A DNA stretch of 37,203 bases from the NCBI GenBank assembly GCA_020200315.1, contig JAIVIZ010000086.1:1-37203 (forward strand), in the 5' to 3' direction. Origin of the DNA: Sphingomonadales bacterium. Lineage in GTDB: Bacteria; Pseudomonadota; Alphaproteobacteria; Sphingomonadales; Sphingomonadaceae. This document shows positions 7,783 through 16,769 of this stretch, piece after piece. Position numbers and translations under genes: made by a program. Under the pieces are notes generated by a model. It did not search any database. It was given only the letters and a program-made list of their open reading frames with translations, and was not told the DNA's origin. Position 1 is the first letter of the stretch. Each line of letters opens with the position of its first letter.

Positions 7783-8552
7783 TCCATCAGCTCAATCCAG
7801 ACTGGCGCATGATCGCTGGTCTTTTCCCATCCCCGCACATCGCGGTCGACGCCGGCGGACTTCAAACGGGCAGCAATCGCCGGGCCGAGCAGCAAATGGT
7901 CGATCCTGAGGCCCGCGTTGCGCTCGTACGCCCGGCGAAAATAGTCCCAGAAAGTGTAGATCGTCGCGCCCGGATTGAGATGGCGCAGCGCGTCGGTCCA
8001 GCCCTGCGCCACCAGCCGCGCATAGGCCGCGCGCACCTCCGGCGCGAACAGCGCATCCTCGAGCCATCGCTCCGGCTTGTAGACGTCGAGTTCGGTCGGC
8101 ATGACATTGTAGTCGCCGGCGAGGATCACCGGCGCACCGCTGTCGAGCAAGCTCGCGGCATGGCGGATCAGCGCCTCGAACCATGCCAGCTTGTAATCGA
8201 ACTTCGGGCCAGGCCGCGGATTGCCATTGGGCAGATAGAGGCCGCCGATCAGGACGCCGCCGACCGCCGCCTCGATGTAGCGGCTGTGCATAGGTTCGGG
8301 ATCGTCGGGCAGGCCCCGTCGCGTTTCTATCGGCGTTCCGATGCGACTGAGGATGGCGACGCCGTTCCAGCTCTTCTGGCCATGCCACAGCGCCTCATAA
8401 CCCACGGCCCGAATGGCCTCGACCGGAAATTTCTCGTTGGGAGCCTTCAGTTCCTGCAGGCAGACGATATCGGGCCGCCCCTGTTCAAGCCAGCGCAGGA
8501 GCACGGGCAAGCGTCCGTTGACGCCGTTCACATTGTAGGTGGCAACTTTCAT
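7779..8552 (-). CDS. xth: Exodeoxyribonuclease III (first of two paralogues)
   Basis: This 257-residue enzyme belongs to the exonuclease III/APE1 endonuclease-exonuclease-phosphatase family, which cleaves abasic sites and removes 3' blocks in base excision repair. Catalytic features are visible: N7 in TYNVNG, E34 in CLQELK (same numbering as E. coli ExoIII), the GDYNVMP motif with the catalytic Asp and Asn, RIDHLL, and the C-terminal SDHAP histidine. The ATG is chosen because the conserved fold begins at MKVATYNVNG. The gene follows the desaturase gene on the same strand by 35 bases. Its TAA stop overlaps the TAG of the plus-strand stress gene (TTAG at 7779-7782). A second complete copy lies at 31416-32189. 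Confidence 0.95.
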   Translation of the reverse strand: MKVATYNVNGVNGRLPVLLRWLEQGRPDIVCLQELKAPNEKFPVEAIRAVGYEALWHGQKSWNGVAILSRIGTPIETRRGLPDDPEPMHSRYIEAAVGGVLIGGLYLPNGNPRPGPKFDYKLAWFEALIRHAASLLDSGAPVILAGDYNVMPTELDVYKPERWLEDALFAPEVRAAYARLVAQGWTDALRHLNPGATIYTFWDYFRRAYERNAGLRIDHLLLGPAIAARLKSAGVDRDVRGWEKTSDHAPVWIELMD

Positions 8553-8587
8553 GCGCCCGGCAACGCACCAGTTTGGGGTGAAGTGCC

Positions 8588-9694
8588 CTAGCGCCTCGCT
8601 CCGCCGCGCCAGCTGCTCGCCGCCAGCCGGCCGACGAGCGGCGGCAGGCCGCGATGGCTCGAGCGGTGGTAAAGCGAACCTTCCTCGAGTTCGGCGCACA
8701 GCCGCCGATGCGCCTCGCCGAGCGCATGATAGGGCAGGCCGGGCAGCAAATGGTGCAGCGCGTGGTAGCGCAGCCCGACCGGCGCCCACAGAGCCGGCAG
8801 GGTTCCGGGCGGCGGCACGTTTACGCTGTCGAGATATTGCGCGGTGACGCTCATCGCCTCGCCGTCATTCTCCCACAAGTGCGCGACCAGCGTGCGCACC
8901 TGGTTGAGCAGCATCGTCCCGGACGCGACGCCAAGGAAGATGGCGAAGGCGCGCAGCGGCACTACGCCGGTCGCGACGAGCAGCAGCAGCGAAATCGACC
9001 ACAGGCTGGCGCCCGCTTCCTGCCAAAGCCACACGCGCCGGAAATCACCATCGGCAGGGCGGCGGCGGAAGGCAGGGTTGATCTGCAACCCCGAATAGCG
9101 CGCGACGATTAGCGCGCGAAGCTTCGGTGAGACCAGCGACAGCGGAGTCAGCAGTGCGAAGCGCGCCATCAGTGCGACCGGCGCAAGCGTCGAAGCCACC
9201 AGGAACAGGGGAAACGTCCACGGCTTCATTAACGCCAGCGGGAGATATTCCGGGTCCTCCGCCGTCCCGTAGCGCGTCTTGGCATGGTGAAGATTGTGCA
9301 CGCCCTCATACATGAAGGACGGGATCAGCAGCGGAATGCCGACGAGCAGGTTCCAGCCGAGCCGGAACCCCGGCAGAGCGCTCGGCTTGATATGCGTCAG
9401 TTCGTGAATAAAGCTTCCTGCACGATATAGCGCGAGAATGGCAACGATCCCTGCTGCAACAGCCAGTAGCGTCGAACTCGCAAAGATCGCTGTAAAAAGC
9501 GCCGCATAACCGAGCGCCGCGGAGCCCAGCATGTCGGTCCAGTACATCTGCGGCTTGGCGATGTTCAGCTCGCGCGTCAGGTTGGCGGCGGTTCGGAGAA
9601 GATGCTTGTCGTCGGCGATCCGCGGCCGCACCCCGTCTACAGATAATGCTGCATCCGACGCGGCGGGGCGATCGAGGAGGGCTATTTCGTTCAT
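8588..9694 (-). CDS. Fatty acid desaturase family membrane protein
   Basis: This di-iron membrane oxygenase has 368 residues. The three histidine boxes are clear: HELTH at 97-101, HNLHH at 133-137 and HALHH at 311-315. Each is in the usual place relative to hydrophobic segments at about 55-90, 112-128, 160-185 and 232-270. Family members introduce double bonds or hydroxyls into acyl chains or related lipids. The specific substrate cannot be read. The start at 9694 (MNEIALL) was preferred over the ATGs at 9739 and 9736 because GGGAG lies a short distance upstream, while the farther ATGs have no ribosome site. It precedes exonuclease III on the same strand. A sphingolipid or carotenoid-type substrate is possible in this organism, but nothing shows it. 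Confidence 0.88.
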   Translation of the reverse strand: MNEIALLDRPAASDAALSVDGVRPRIADDKHLLRTAANLTRELNIAKPQMYWTDMLGSAALGYAALFTAIFASSTLLAVAAGIVAILALYRAGSFIHELTHIKPSALPGFRLGWNLLVGIPLLIPSFMYEGVHNLHHAKTRYGTAEDPEYLPLALMKPWTFPLFLVASTLAPVALMARFALLTPLSLVSPKLRALIVARYSGLQINPAFRRRPADGDFRRVWLWQEAGASLWSISLLLLVATGVVPLRAFAIFLGVASGTMLLNQVRTLVAHLWENDGEAMSVTAQYLDSVNVPPPGTLPALWAPVGLRYHALHHLLPGLPYHALGEAHRRLCAELEEGSLYHRSSHRGLPPLVGRLAASSWRGGARR

Positions 9695-9756
9695 GTCACT
9701 GTTCGCGCTCCCATTTGCAGCAAATAGTGGCGCCATCATTGCGTTGCAATGAACGC

Positions 9757-10506
9757 TCAGCCAAGCGTCCTGGCAAAGCGCATGCTGGTCCGTTCATAGC
9801 CCAGATGGCGGTAGAAAGCATGGGCTTGAGTCAGCCGGTCGTTGCTGGTGATTTCGACCAAAGCGCAACCGCTTCCGCGCAGGTGCGCCTCCGCTCGCTC
9901 GACCAGCAACCGCCCGATGCCCCTGCCCCGCGCCGCCTCTGCAACGACCAGGATCGTGATTCGCCCGACCGGGGCGGGGCGATGGACCACGATCATCCGG
10001 TGAAGTCCGCACAAGCCCACGACGGTATCGCCCAGGAGAGCGACCAGCGGTACCTCCCCGGCCCCGGCAAGCAATCGCAACCGCTCGCGCACGCCAGTCG
10101 CCTCCACGTCATGGTCGAGCAGCGCAATCAACGGCACCAGAGCTTCGGCGTCGCTCGGAACGGCGTTCCTGGTTTTCGGCTCGCGTTCGGGTACCGGCTC
10201 AGGCTCTGACAACTGCTCCGGTAGGGGCTCAGCCTCAGGTTCCGGCTTCTTGCGCCTCCGCGGCTTCTCCTTGACGCCGAGCGATGCGCTCCAGTCGGAT
10301 AGGCCGAGGCTTCGAAGATACTCCTCGACATCTTCGGCTGTCGCCGTCGGAATCTTAGCATTCATCCCGAACACCGCCCTGCCGGCGGCGTCGCTCAGTC
10401 CGACTTTGCCGAAACCCACCTTTCCCGAAGTCCGCACCCTCGAGCGGACCAGCTTGAGTCCGCGGTTGCGTGCGCTTTCCGCCAGCGCGTCGAGGTCGGC
10501 GCTCAC
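9757..10506 (-). CDS. GNAT acetyltransferase fused to an uncharacterised N-terminal domain
   Basis: This 249-residue protein is translated from a GTG that overlaps the stop of the DUF445 gene (GTGA at 10503-10506). Residues 1-75 form a small domain with RGLKLVRSRVRTSGKVGFGKVGLSDAAGRAVFG split around basic residues (about 16-47), whose family I do not recognise. Residues 80-112 are a linker rich in Pro, Glu, Lys and Arg. Residues 113-249 are a GNAT domain with the acetyl-CoA loop ARGRGIGRL (192-200) and the terminal pattern AHAFYRHLGYERT. GNAT enzymes acetylate amines on proteins, antibiotics or metabolites; the substrate is unknown. The basic N-terminal domain could bind nucleic acid or another protein, which is inference. 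Confidence 0.85.
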   Translation of the reverse strand: MSADLDALAESARNRGLKLVRSRVRTSGKVGFGKVGLSDAAGRAVFGMNAKIPTATAEDVEEYLRSLGLSDWSASLGVKEKPRRRKKPEPEAEPLPEQLSEPEPVPEREPKTRNAVPSDAEALVPLIALLDHDVEATGVRERLRLLAGAGEVPLVALLGDTVVGLCGLHRMIVVHRPAPVGRITILVVAEAARGRGIGRLLVERAEAHLRGSGCALVEITSNDRLTQAHAFYRHLGYERTSMRFARTLG

Positions 10507-11759
10507 AGCCTGTCGAGCAGGTGCAGCACGAGGCCAACGCTGCCGCCGACCAGTGTGCCGTTGATGCGAATATATTGAAGATCGCGGCCGACCGCGCTCT
10601 CCAGCCGATTGGTCACGGTCCGCGCATCCCACCCGCGCACCGTCTCGCTGACCAGCTTGACGATCGACCCGCCATAGCTCGCCGCCATGCCGGCTACCGC
10701 GCGGCGGGCGAACTGGTTGATCGCGGATCGAATTCGCGGGTCGCCCTCCAGTGTCGAGCCCATTGATTTGATCACGTCGCCGAGCTTGCCCGCCATCGCC
10801 GCATCCGGGTTGCGCGCCGCCTTGATCACCGCGGACCGCGCCTTCTGCCACAGCGTATCGATCCACAGCCCGACCGAACGGTTGGCGAGCAGTTCGTCCT
10901 TCATCGCCTCGACCCGCGTCCGCGTCTCGGCATTGGTCTGCAGATCGTTGGCGAGCTGCGCCAGCGCCTGCTCGACCTTGATCCGCACCGGATGCGCCGG
11001 GTCCGTGCCCATCTCGACCGTCAGCTTTTTAAGGCCGTCGACCACCGCATCGGCGATCCGGCTGTCGATTCCGGCCAGTTTGAGAATCCAGTTGGCGCGC
11101 TTGTGCACCATCTCACGGATCAGTTCCTCGTTGGCATCGAGCGCGCGCGCCATCCAGCGGATCGCCGCCTCGAGCATCGGCACGTGCCGATGCTCGTTGA
11201 TTGCGCTGGCGAGGGCATGGCCGAGGAGCGGCGCGACCTCCATTCCTTTCAGCCGCGACGACACCGCGCCTTTGATCAAGCCGCCGAGCCGCTCGTCGTC
11301 GAGGCTCTCGGCAAGGTCGGCGATCAGCCGCGACGCGCCGCGCCGGATGCGGGTTTCCTCGCCCGCCGGCGCCTGAAGGAACCTTCCCGCTACCCCGGCG
11401 AGGTCGATGTTCCGCATCCGCCGCGCCACCACCGGCGCAATCAGGAAATTTTCTTTGAGGAAGGTCGCCAGCGTCTCGCCGATGCGGTCCTTGTTGCGCG
11501 GAATAATGGCGGTGTGTGGGATCGGCAGACCGAGCGGATGCCGGAACAGCGCCGTAACGGCGAACCAGTCGGCCAGGCCGCCGACCATCGCGGCCTCGGC
11601 AAAAGCTTTGATCCACCCGGCGGCGGGATGCGCCGGCTCCAGCACCCGCGCGACGCCGAACGCCACCGCCATAATGACCAGCAGGCCGGTGGCGGCGGCC
11701 TTCATCCCCGCCGCGCCGGGCTGCGCGGGGTTGAAGCGGGAAAGCGGTCGCCGGGTCAT
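10503..11759 (-). CDS. DUF445-family membrane protein
   Basis: This 418-residue protein matches the DUF445 (YjiN-like) family. An N-terminal membrane segment at about residues 19-40 is followed by the conserved motif AFAEAAMVGGLADWFAVTALFRHPLGLPIPHTAIIPRNKDRI, which I recognise as the family hallmark. Then comes a long, mostly helical region with charged residues and a C-terminal hydrophobic hairpin (INGTLVGGSVGLVLHLLDRL). The function of DUF445 proteins is not established. The gene overlaps the GNAT fusion downstream by GTGA, so the two are likely co-expressed. It starts 44 bases from the RND gene stop on the same strand and may be read through from the pump operon. Confidence 0.92.
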   Translation of the reverse strand: MTRRPLSRFNPAQPGAAGMKAAATGLLVIMAVAFGVARVLEPAHPAAGWIKAFAEAAMVGGLADWFAVTALFRHPLGLPIPHTAIIPRNKDRIGETLATFLKENFLIAPVVARRMRNIDLAGVAGRFLQAPAGEETRIRRGASRLIADLAESLDDERLGGLIKGAVSSRLKGMEVAPLLGHALASAINEHRHVPMLEAAIRWMARALDANEELIREMVHKRANWILKLAGIDSRIADAVVDGLKKLTVEMGTDPAHPVRIKVEQALAQLANDLQTNAETRTRVEAMKDELLANRSVGLWIDTLWQKARSAVIKAARNPDAAMAGKLGDVIKSMGSTLEGDPRIRSAINQFARRAVAGMAASYGGSIVKLVSETVRGWDARTVTNRLESAVGRDLQYIRINGTLVGGSVGLVLHLLDRL

Positions 11760-11803
11760 CGCGGCACTCTAGGCAGGCGTAGGCGCGCCTGCCACCCTCG
11801 TGG

Positions 11804-14800
11804 CTATTCGGCCGGCTGGGGTATCGGCCCGCTCATCGGCTTATGCTCCTCGCCGTTATCTATGAGCCGGCCGAACTTGCGCGCGATCCAGCTTTCCATG
11901 TCGATCGCCAGACTGAACAGCGAGGGCACGAGCAACAGGGTCAGCGCGGTCGAGAAGAGCAATCCGCCCATCACGGTAATGCCCATCGGCGCGCGCCAGC
12001 TGCCGTCGCCAGTGAGCGACAGTGAGACGGGCACCATACCCGCGACCATTGCGACGGTGGTCATCACGATCGGCTGAGCCCGCTTATGACCAGCCTCGGT
12101 GATTGCCTCGTTCTTGGCCATTCCGTGATCCATCATCTCGACCGCGAAGTCGATTAGCAGGATGGAGTTTTTGGCGACGATCCCGAACAGCATGAGAATG
12201 CCGATGAACACCGGCAGCGACAGCGGCTGCCCGGCGACATGCAGCGCCACCGCCGCGCCGAGCGGAGCCAGCAGCAAGGAACCCATATTGACGAATGGCG
12301 ACAGGAAGCGCCGATAGAGCAGCACCAGCACGGCGAACACCAGCAGGATGCCGGAGGCGAGTGCGACGATAAAGTAATAGACGAGCTCGGCCTGCCACTT
12401 CTGATCGCCAAGGTTTAGCTTCGTCACGCCGTGAGGCAGATTCTTAACCGCGGGCAGTTGGTTGATCTGCTTCCACGCGTCGCCCGACACCACGCCGGGA
12501 GCGAGATCCGCGCCAACCGCCAGGCGCCGCACCTGATTGGTGCGCTGAACCGTCGCCGGACCCGCCCCGAAGCCGATGTCGGCGACCGACTTCAACGCGA
12601 CCGAGCCCCCGGAGGAGGTTGGCACCGGCAGGTTCTCCAGCGTAGAAAGATCGCGCCGGTCGTTTTGGGACAGCGACACGGTAATCGGGACCTGGCGGTC
12701 GGCCAGGGAGAATTTGGCGCTGTTCTGAGCGATATCGCCGATTGTGGCGATGCGCACGGTCTGGCTGAGAGCCGACGTCGTCACCCCGAGTTTGGCCGCC
12801 AGGTCGAAATGCGGCTTGATCGTGATTTCAGGTCGAACCTGTTCGCCCATCACCCGCGGTGCGCGCAGCACATGGATGGCCTGCATCTGTTCGGCGATCC
12901 GGTCGGCGGCAGCGGCCAGCGCCACGGGGTCCTCGGCACCGAGGAACATCATGATGTCACGGCCGCCGCCGCCTGGACCGCCGCCGTTTTGCGACATGAC
13001 GGTCACCTGAGCGTCGGGAATGGCTGCAAGTTGCGGTGCCATCGCCCGCCGGAACTCGGCGGACGTAATGGTGCGTGTCTTTTTCAGCCTGACGTTGAGA
13101 TAGCCCGCCCCGACGTAGATGCGCTCGAAGACCCGATCGACGTTGGGATTGCGCTGGATGAGGGCCGCCGTCCGATCGAGCAACTGCTCGGTCTGCCCAA
13201 GGGTCGCGCCGGGCGCCATGCGAACCTGCACGCGGGCGGTGTCGTCATTCGTTTCGGGCTGAAAGGTCATCGCCAAAGTGCTGATCAGCACGCCCGTAAG
13301 GACCAGCGCGCCGAAGCTCACCCCGACCATCCAGATGCGATGATCCCTGAACAGCGATAAGAGCCACCCGCCCAATCCTGGTCGTCTCGCCCGATACGCT
13401 TCGGCACGGTCCGTCGACAGGGTCCAGCGAAGCAAATCGAGGTATCGCGCCATCGTCCGGCCCGCGGCGTGCGCCTGCTCGCCATGCGCTTTCAGGAAAT
13501 AAGCGGCGATCAGCGGCGTGATCATCCGCGCGACGAGCAGGCTCATCAGCACCGAGATCACGACCGTGTAGCCGAAGCTTTTGAAGAACTGACCGGAAAT
13601 TCCGGGCATCAGCGCCACGGGCAGGAAGACCGCGACGATCGACATGGTCGTCGCCAGCACCGCCAGCCCGATCTCGTCGGCCGCATCCATCGATGCCTGA
13701 TAGGCCGTTTTCCCCATGCGCATGTGGCGGACGATATTCTCGATCTCGACGATCGCGTCATCGACCAGCACACCAGCGACGAGGCTCATGGCCAGCAGCG
13801 AGAGGAAATTAAGGTTTATCCCCATCAGGCTCATGAACCAGAAGGCGGGGATTGCCGACAGTGGAATGGCAAGCGCCGAAATCGCCGTCGCGCGGCCGTC
13901 GCGCAGGAACAGGTAGACGACAATGACCGCCAGAATGGCGCCCTCGAACAGCGCCTCCATCGAGGATTTATACTGCGACTTGGTATAGTCCACATTATTG
14001 TCGATTTCGTTGAAGCGGATGCGCGGATCCTCCTTTTCGATCTTGCGCATTTCCTTCCAGACGCCGTCATAAACGGAGAGGTCGGAGGTCCCCTTCGAGC
14101 GCTGAACGTTGAAGCTGATGACCTGCTTGCCATGCAGCTTGGCAAGCGTCCGCTGCTCGGAATAGCCGTCCTCCACACGCGCGATGTCGGCCAGCTTCAC
14201 GGTTCTGCCACCGCCCAGGACGATATCCGTCTGCGACAGGTCATAGGCGGTCTTGGCATTGCCGAGCACGCGCACCGACTGTTCGGATCCGGCGATTTCC
14301 GCCCGGCCTCCGGTCGCGTTGGTGTTGACCTGCCGCAATTGGGCGTTGACCTGCGCCGCAGTGATTCCCTGCGCCTGCAGGGCGGTGGGATCGAGCGTGA
14401 CCCTGATCTGACGGTCGACTCCGCCTTCTCGCGAGACGGCCGCCACGCCGCTCACCGAACGAAGCCGGCGCGAGACGTCGTTGTCGACATACCAGCTGAG
14501 CTCTTCCAGGCTCATGTCCGTGGTCTCGGCGGCGACGAACACGATCGGGTCGCCGGCGATATCGACCCGCTGTACCTGCGGTTCGAGAATTCCGTCGGGA
14601 AGATCGCTGCGGATCTGGGCGATGGCGTCGCGCACATCGTTGACCGCGCGATCCGTCGGCGTGCCAATCTGGAACTGGATGAACGTCTGGCTATTGCCCT
14701 CTCGAACGGAACTGTCGATCTCGTCGACGCCGGTGACGCCGCGCACTGCCGCTTCGACCTTCTGCGTAATCTGTGTTTCCATTTCGGTCGGTGCGGCGCC

Positions 14801-14965
14801 CGGTTGCGAGATCACCACAGTAGCGCCGGGGAAATCGATGTCCGGATTGTTCGTGACGCTCATCGAATGGAAGGCAAGCAGTCCCGCCAGCATCAGCCCG
14901 ATGAACAGCACGATCGGCGGCACCGGATTGCGGATGCACCAGGAGGAGATGTTGCGAAAACTCAT
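11804..14965 (-). CDS. RND efflux transporter, inner-membrane pump (HAE1 family)
   Basis: This 1053-residue transporter is of the AcrB/MexB-like hydrophobe/amphiphile efflux group. The first membrane helix is at about residues 12-32, followed by a porter domain, helices 2-6 at about 335-475, a second porter domain and helices 8-12. The proton-relay pair D402-D403 is present in GVLVDDAIVEIEN of helix 4, and the matching lysine K932 in AKNSILLIDFA of helix 10. These equal AcrB D407, D408 and K940. The pump exports drugs or lipophilic compounds with the adaptor encoded 29 bases upstream. No outer-membrane channel gene follows, so it presumably uses a TolC-like protein encoded elsewhere. The length is normal and there is no damage. 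Substrate range cannot be predicted. Confidence 0.96.
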   Translation of the reverse strand: MSFRNISSWCIRNPVPPIVLFIGLMLAGLLAFHSMSVTNNPDIDFPGATVVISQPGAAPTEMETQITQKVEAAVRGVTGVDEIDSSVREGNSQTFIQFQIGTPTDRAVNDVRDAIAQIRSDLPDGILEPQVQRVDIAGDPIVFVAAETTDMSLEELSWYVDNDVSRRLRSVSGVAAVSREGGVDRQIRVTLDPTALQAQGITAAQVNAQLRQVNTNATGGRAEIAGSEQSVRVLGNAKTAYDLSQTDIVLGGGRTVKLADIARVEDGYSEQRTLAKLHGKQVISFNVQRSKGTSDLSVYDGVWKEMRKIEKEDPRIRFNEIDNNVDYTKSQYKSSMEALFEGAILAVIVVYLFLRDGRATAISALAIPLSAIPAFWFMSLMGINLNFLSLLAMSLVAGVLVDDAIVEIENIVRHMRMGKTAYQASMDAADEIGLAVLATTMSIVAVFLPVALMPGISGQFFKSFGYTVVISVLMSLLVARMITPLIAAYFLKAHGEQAHAAGRTMARYLDLLRWTLSTDRAEAYRARRPGLGGWLLSLFRDHRIWMVGVSFGALVLTGVLISTLAMTFQPETNDDTARVQVRMAPGATLGQTEQLLDRTAALIQRNPNVDRVFERIYVGAGYLNVRLKKTRTITSAEFRRAMAPQLAAIPDAQVTVMSQNGGGPGGGGRDIMMFLGAEDPVALAAAADRIAEQMQAIHVLRAPRVMGEQVRPEITIKPHFDLAAKLGVTTSALSQTVRIATIGDIAQNSAKFSLADRQVPITVSLSQNDRRDLSTLENLPVPTSSGGSVALKSVADIGFGAGPATVQRTNQVRRLAVGADLAPGVVSGDAWKQINQLPAVKNLPHGVTKLNLGDQKWQAELVYYFIVALASGILLVFAVLVLLYRRFLSPFVNMGSLLLAPLGAAVALHVAGQPLSLPVFIGILMLFGIVAKNSILLIDFAVEMMDHGMAKNEAITEAGHKRAQPIVMTTVAMVAGMVPVSLSLTGDGSWRAPMGITVMGGLLFSTALTLLLVPSLFSLAIDMESWIARKFGRLIDNGEEHKPMSGPIPQPAE

Positions 14966-14994
14966 GGCGCGAGTGCCTTCAGATGCAAAACGAG

Positions 14995-16209
14995 TTAGCG
15001 GGCCGAAGTCGCGGCCGACGCGGCGGCACGGACTGGGTTGACCTTCTGACCCGGGTTGAGGAATGGTCCGGCCGAAAGCACGACCGCTTCCCCGCCCGTC
15101 AGCCCGGAAACAACCGTCACGCCCGCATCACTCACTTCGCCGATTTTGATCGGTCGACGCTCGACGACTTTCTTGGCGTTGATGACATAGACATAATTGC
15201 CTTGGGCATCACTCAGCATCGCGCTCTGTGGGAGCAGCGGCGCGGTGGTCGATCCCGCCATGATCTTCGCTTCGGCGAAGCCGCCCGGACGAATTGACGC
15301 TGCGTACGGGATCGCGATCCTGACCTCGCCCTGACGCGACTGAGGATCGATCACCGGCGCCACCTGCCAGACCGTTCCCGCCACGGGCCGGTCGAGCCCG
15401 AGCGGCGTGACGCTCGCTGCCATGCCGGTGTGCACCGCAGTGAGATCGCCTTGCGACAGCGAGGCACGCATTTCCATTTCGCCACCAAGGGCCAGCCGGA
15501 ACATGCCGCCGGCGGACGGTCCGACGATCTGACCGACCTCGACGTTACGGGACAAAATCAGGCCGTTGGTCGGGGCAAGGACGTTGAGCTGACCGATCTG
15601 CGCACGGGTCGCGCCGAGCTGGGCCTGCGCGACGCGCACCTGCGCCGCCGCGGCATCGCGCGTTGCGCGCTTCGCATCGAGGTCCGCCTTCGACACGAAG
15701 CCTCCCGCGACCAGACCTTGGGCGCGGTCGAGATTGGATTGCGCCAGCGCAGCGTTAGCGCGAGCAGCCTCTACTTGGGCGGCAAGCTGTGCCGCCTGCT
15801 GCACCTGCACCGAACGATCGATGGTCGCCAGCACCTGGCCGGCGTGTACCCAGCTACCGGCATCGACCAACACGCGGGTCACCCGGCCGCCGACGCCCGC
15901 GACCCCGATCGGCTGGTCGCGCCGCGCCGCGAGAGCGCCCGAGGCGGTGATGACACGGCCGACCGCGCTCTGGCCGGGGACGATGACCGTCACCGTCGGA
16001 ACCTGTCCACCCTTGCCGCTGCCAGCCGCTGCCGTGGCTCCGCCGCCTGCAGTGGCAGCCTTCTTGGCGCGGTTCATCGACATGGCAAGCATCAGCGCGA
16101 TCGCGACGACGGCGATCACGACCACCCCTACGATCAGGTTGCGGCGGCGCTTCGACCGATCGACCACGATCAGCGTCTCGGAACTGTTGAAGCTGGTTTC
16201 CCGGTTCAT
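14995..16209 (-). CDS. RND efflux periplasmic adaptor (membrane fusion protein)
   Basis: This adaptor of about 404 residues is of the HlyD/AcrA type. A basic cytoplasmic N-terminus (RSKRRR) leads into a membrane anchor at about residues 24-44, with no lipobox cysteine. A Gly/Ala-rich linker follows, then a biotinyl-lipoyl-like half motif (VTRVLVDAGSWVHAGQVLATID), an alpha-hairpin rich in Ala and Gln with QLNVLAPTNGLILSR closing it, and beta-barrel and membrane-proximal domains ending PFLNPGQKVNPV. It couples the RND pump to an outer-membrane channel. MNRETSFN is chosen as start by memory of related adaptors; ATGs at 16218 and 16251 are also in frame and no strong ribosome site decides. It is the first gene of the pump operon. 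Confidence 0.92.
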   Translation of the reverse strand: MNRETSFNSSETLIVVDRSKRRRNLIVGVVVIAVVAIALMLAMSMNRAKKAATAGGGATAAAGSGKGGQVPTVTVIVPGQSAVGRVITASGALAARRDQPIGVAGVGGRVTRVLVDAGSWVHAGQVLATIDRSVQVQQAAQLAAQVEAARANAALAQSNLDRAQGLVAGGFVSKADLDAKRATRDAAAAQVRVAQAQLGATRAQIGQLNVLAPTNGLILSRNVEVGQIVGPSAGGMFRLALGGEMEMRASLSQGDLTAVHTGMAASVTPLGLDRPVAGTVWQVAPVIDPQSRQGEVRIAIPYAASIRPGGFAEAKIMAGSTTAPLLPQSAMLSDAQGNYVYVINAKKVVERRPIKIGEVSDAGVTVVSGLTGGEAVVLSAGPFLNPGQKVNPVRAAASAATSAR

Positions 16210-16408
16210 GTGCGCCATTCTCGCAAAAAGCCCCCGATTTCGCCGTGACAAGCGGCTCCGGGTGTATTAGCCGAACAAGTCAGTGACGGCAACTGGCATC
16301 GTGAACCCCGCCTGGATAGCATTTTTCGACTAACGGCGGCACCCGCGATACCAACCGGCGTTGCTAACACAGGACTGTGGCCGCCGGGCCGACCAGAAGG
16401 GAAAAGAG
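16210..16408. promoter_or_regulatory. Divergent intergenic region between efflux operon and GlsB-like gene
   Basis: About 200 bases without a coding frame must hold the promoters of the leftward efflux operon and the rightward GlsB/YeaQ gene. I see no clear TetR- or MarR-type operator palindrome, no EcfG consensus and no riboswitch-like fold. A ribosome site AGAAGGG lies just before the ATG at 16409. Confidence 0.4.
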
Positions 16409-16675
16409 ATGTTGGGAGCACATGGAATTCTGGGCTGGATCATCATCGGCGGGCTCGCCGGCGCTATCGCCAAAGCGCTGATGCCCGGCCGCGATCCGGG
16501 CGGTTGTATCATCACCATCATCCTCGGCATCGCGGGCGCAGTGGTCGCCGGTTATCTCGGCCAGGCGTTGCACATCTACCGCCCTGGCGAAGCCGTCGGC
16601 TTCATTGCGGCGATCATCGGCGCCTTCATCATCCTGTTCATCTACCGGCTGATTGCCGGACGCCGTCGCCTCTAA
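16409..16675 (+). CDS. GlsB/YeaQ/YmgE family stress membrane protein
   Basis: This 88-residue, very hydrophobic protein has the family signature: MLGAHGILGWIIIGGLAGAIAKALMPGRDPGG at the start (split helix and loop), then IILGIAGAVVAGYLGQAL and a last helix GFIAAIIGAFIILFIYRLI ending in a basic tail GRRRL. That gives three membrane helices with conserved Gly and the PG-x-DPGG loop. Family members are small inner-membrane proteins linked to stress and acid resistance in E. coli; the biochemical role is unknown (older name: transglycosylase-associated). The ATG at 16409 is preceded by AGAAGGGAAAAG. A second, broken member of the family lies at 17559-17816, with the SIMPL gene between them. Confidence 0.9.
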   Translation: MLGAHGILGWIIIGGLAGAIAKALMPGRDPGGCIITIILGIAGAVVAGYLGQALHIYRPGEAVGFIAAIIGAFIILFIYRLIAGRRRL

Positions 16676-16769
16676 GGACCATCGAGGCGGTCACCCGGCG
16701 ACGGCCGTTCACGCACAGGCAATCCCGTCGCGTCGAGCGTCGCGCGATCGGTGCTGCAGGGAGGACAGG

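Noticed and set aside
13469-14998. Long plus-strand open frame opposite the RND pump gene
   Set aside because: It is antisense to a clear RND transporter with full motifs, and its product is Arg/Asp/His-rich without a fold, as expected for a shadow frame in high-GC DNA.
16667-16690. Terminator after the first GlsB/YeaQ gene
   Set aside because: A CGCCTC/GAGGCG inverted repeat exists but overlaps the coding end and lacks a T-tract.
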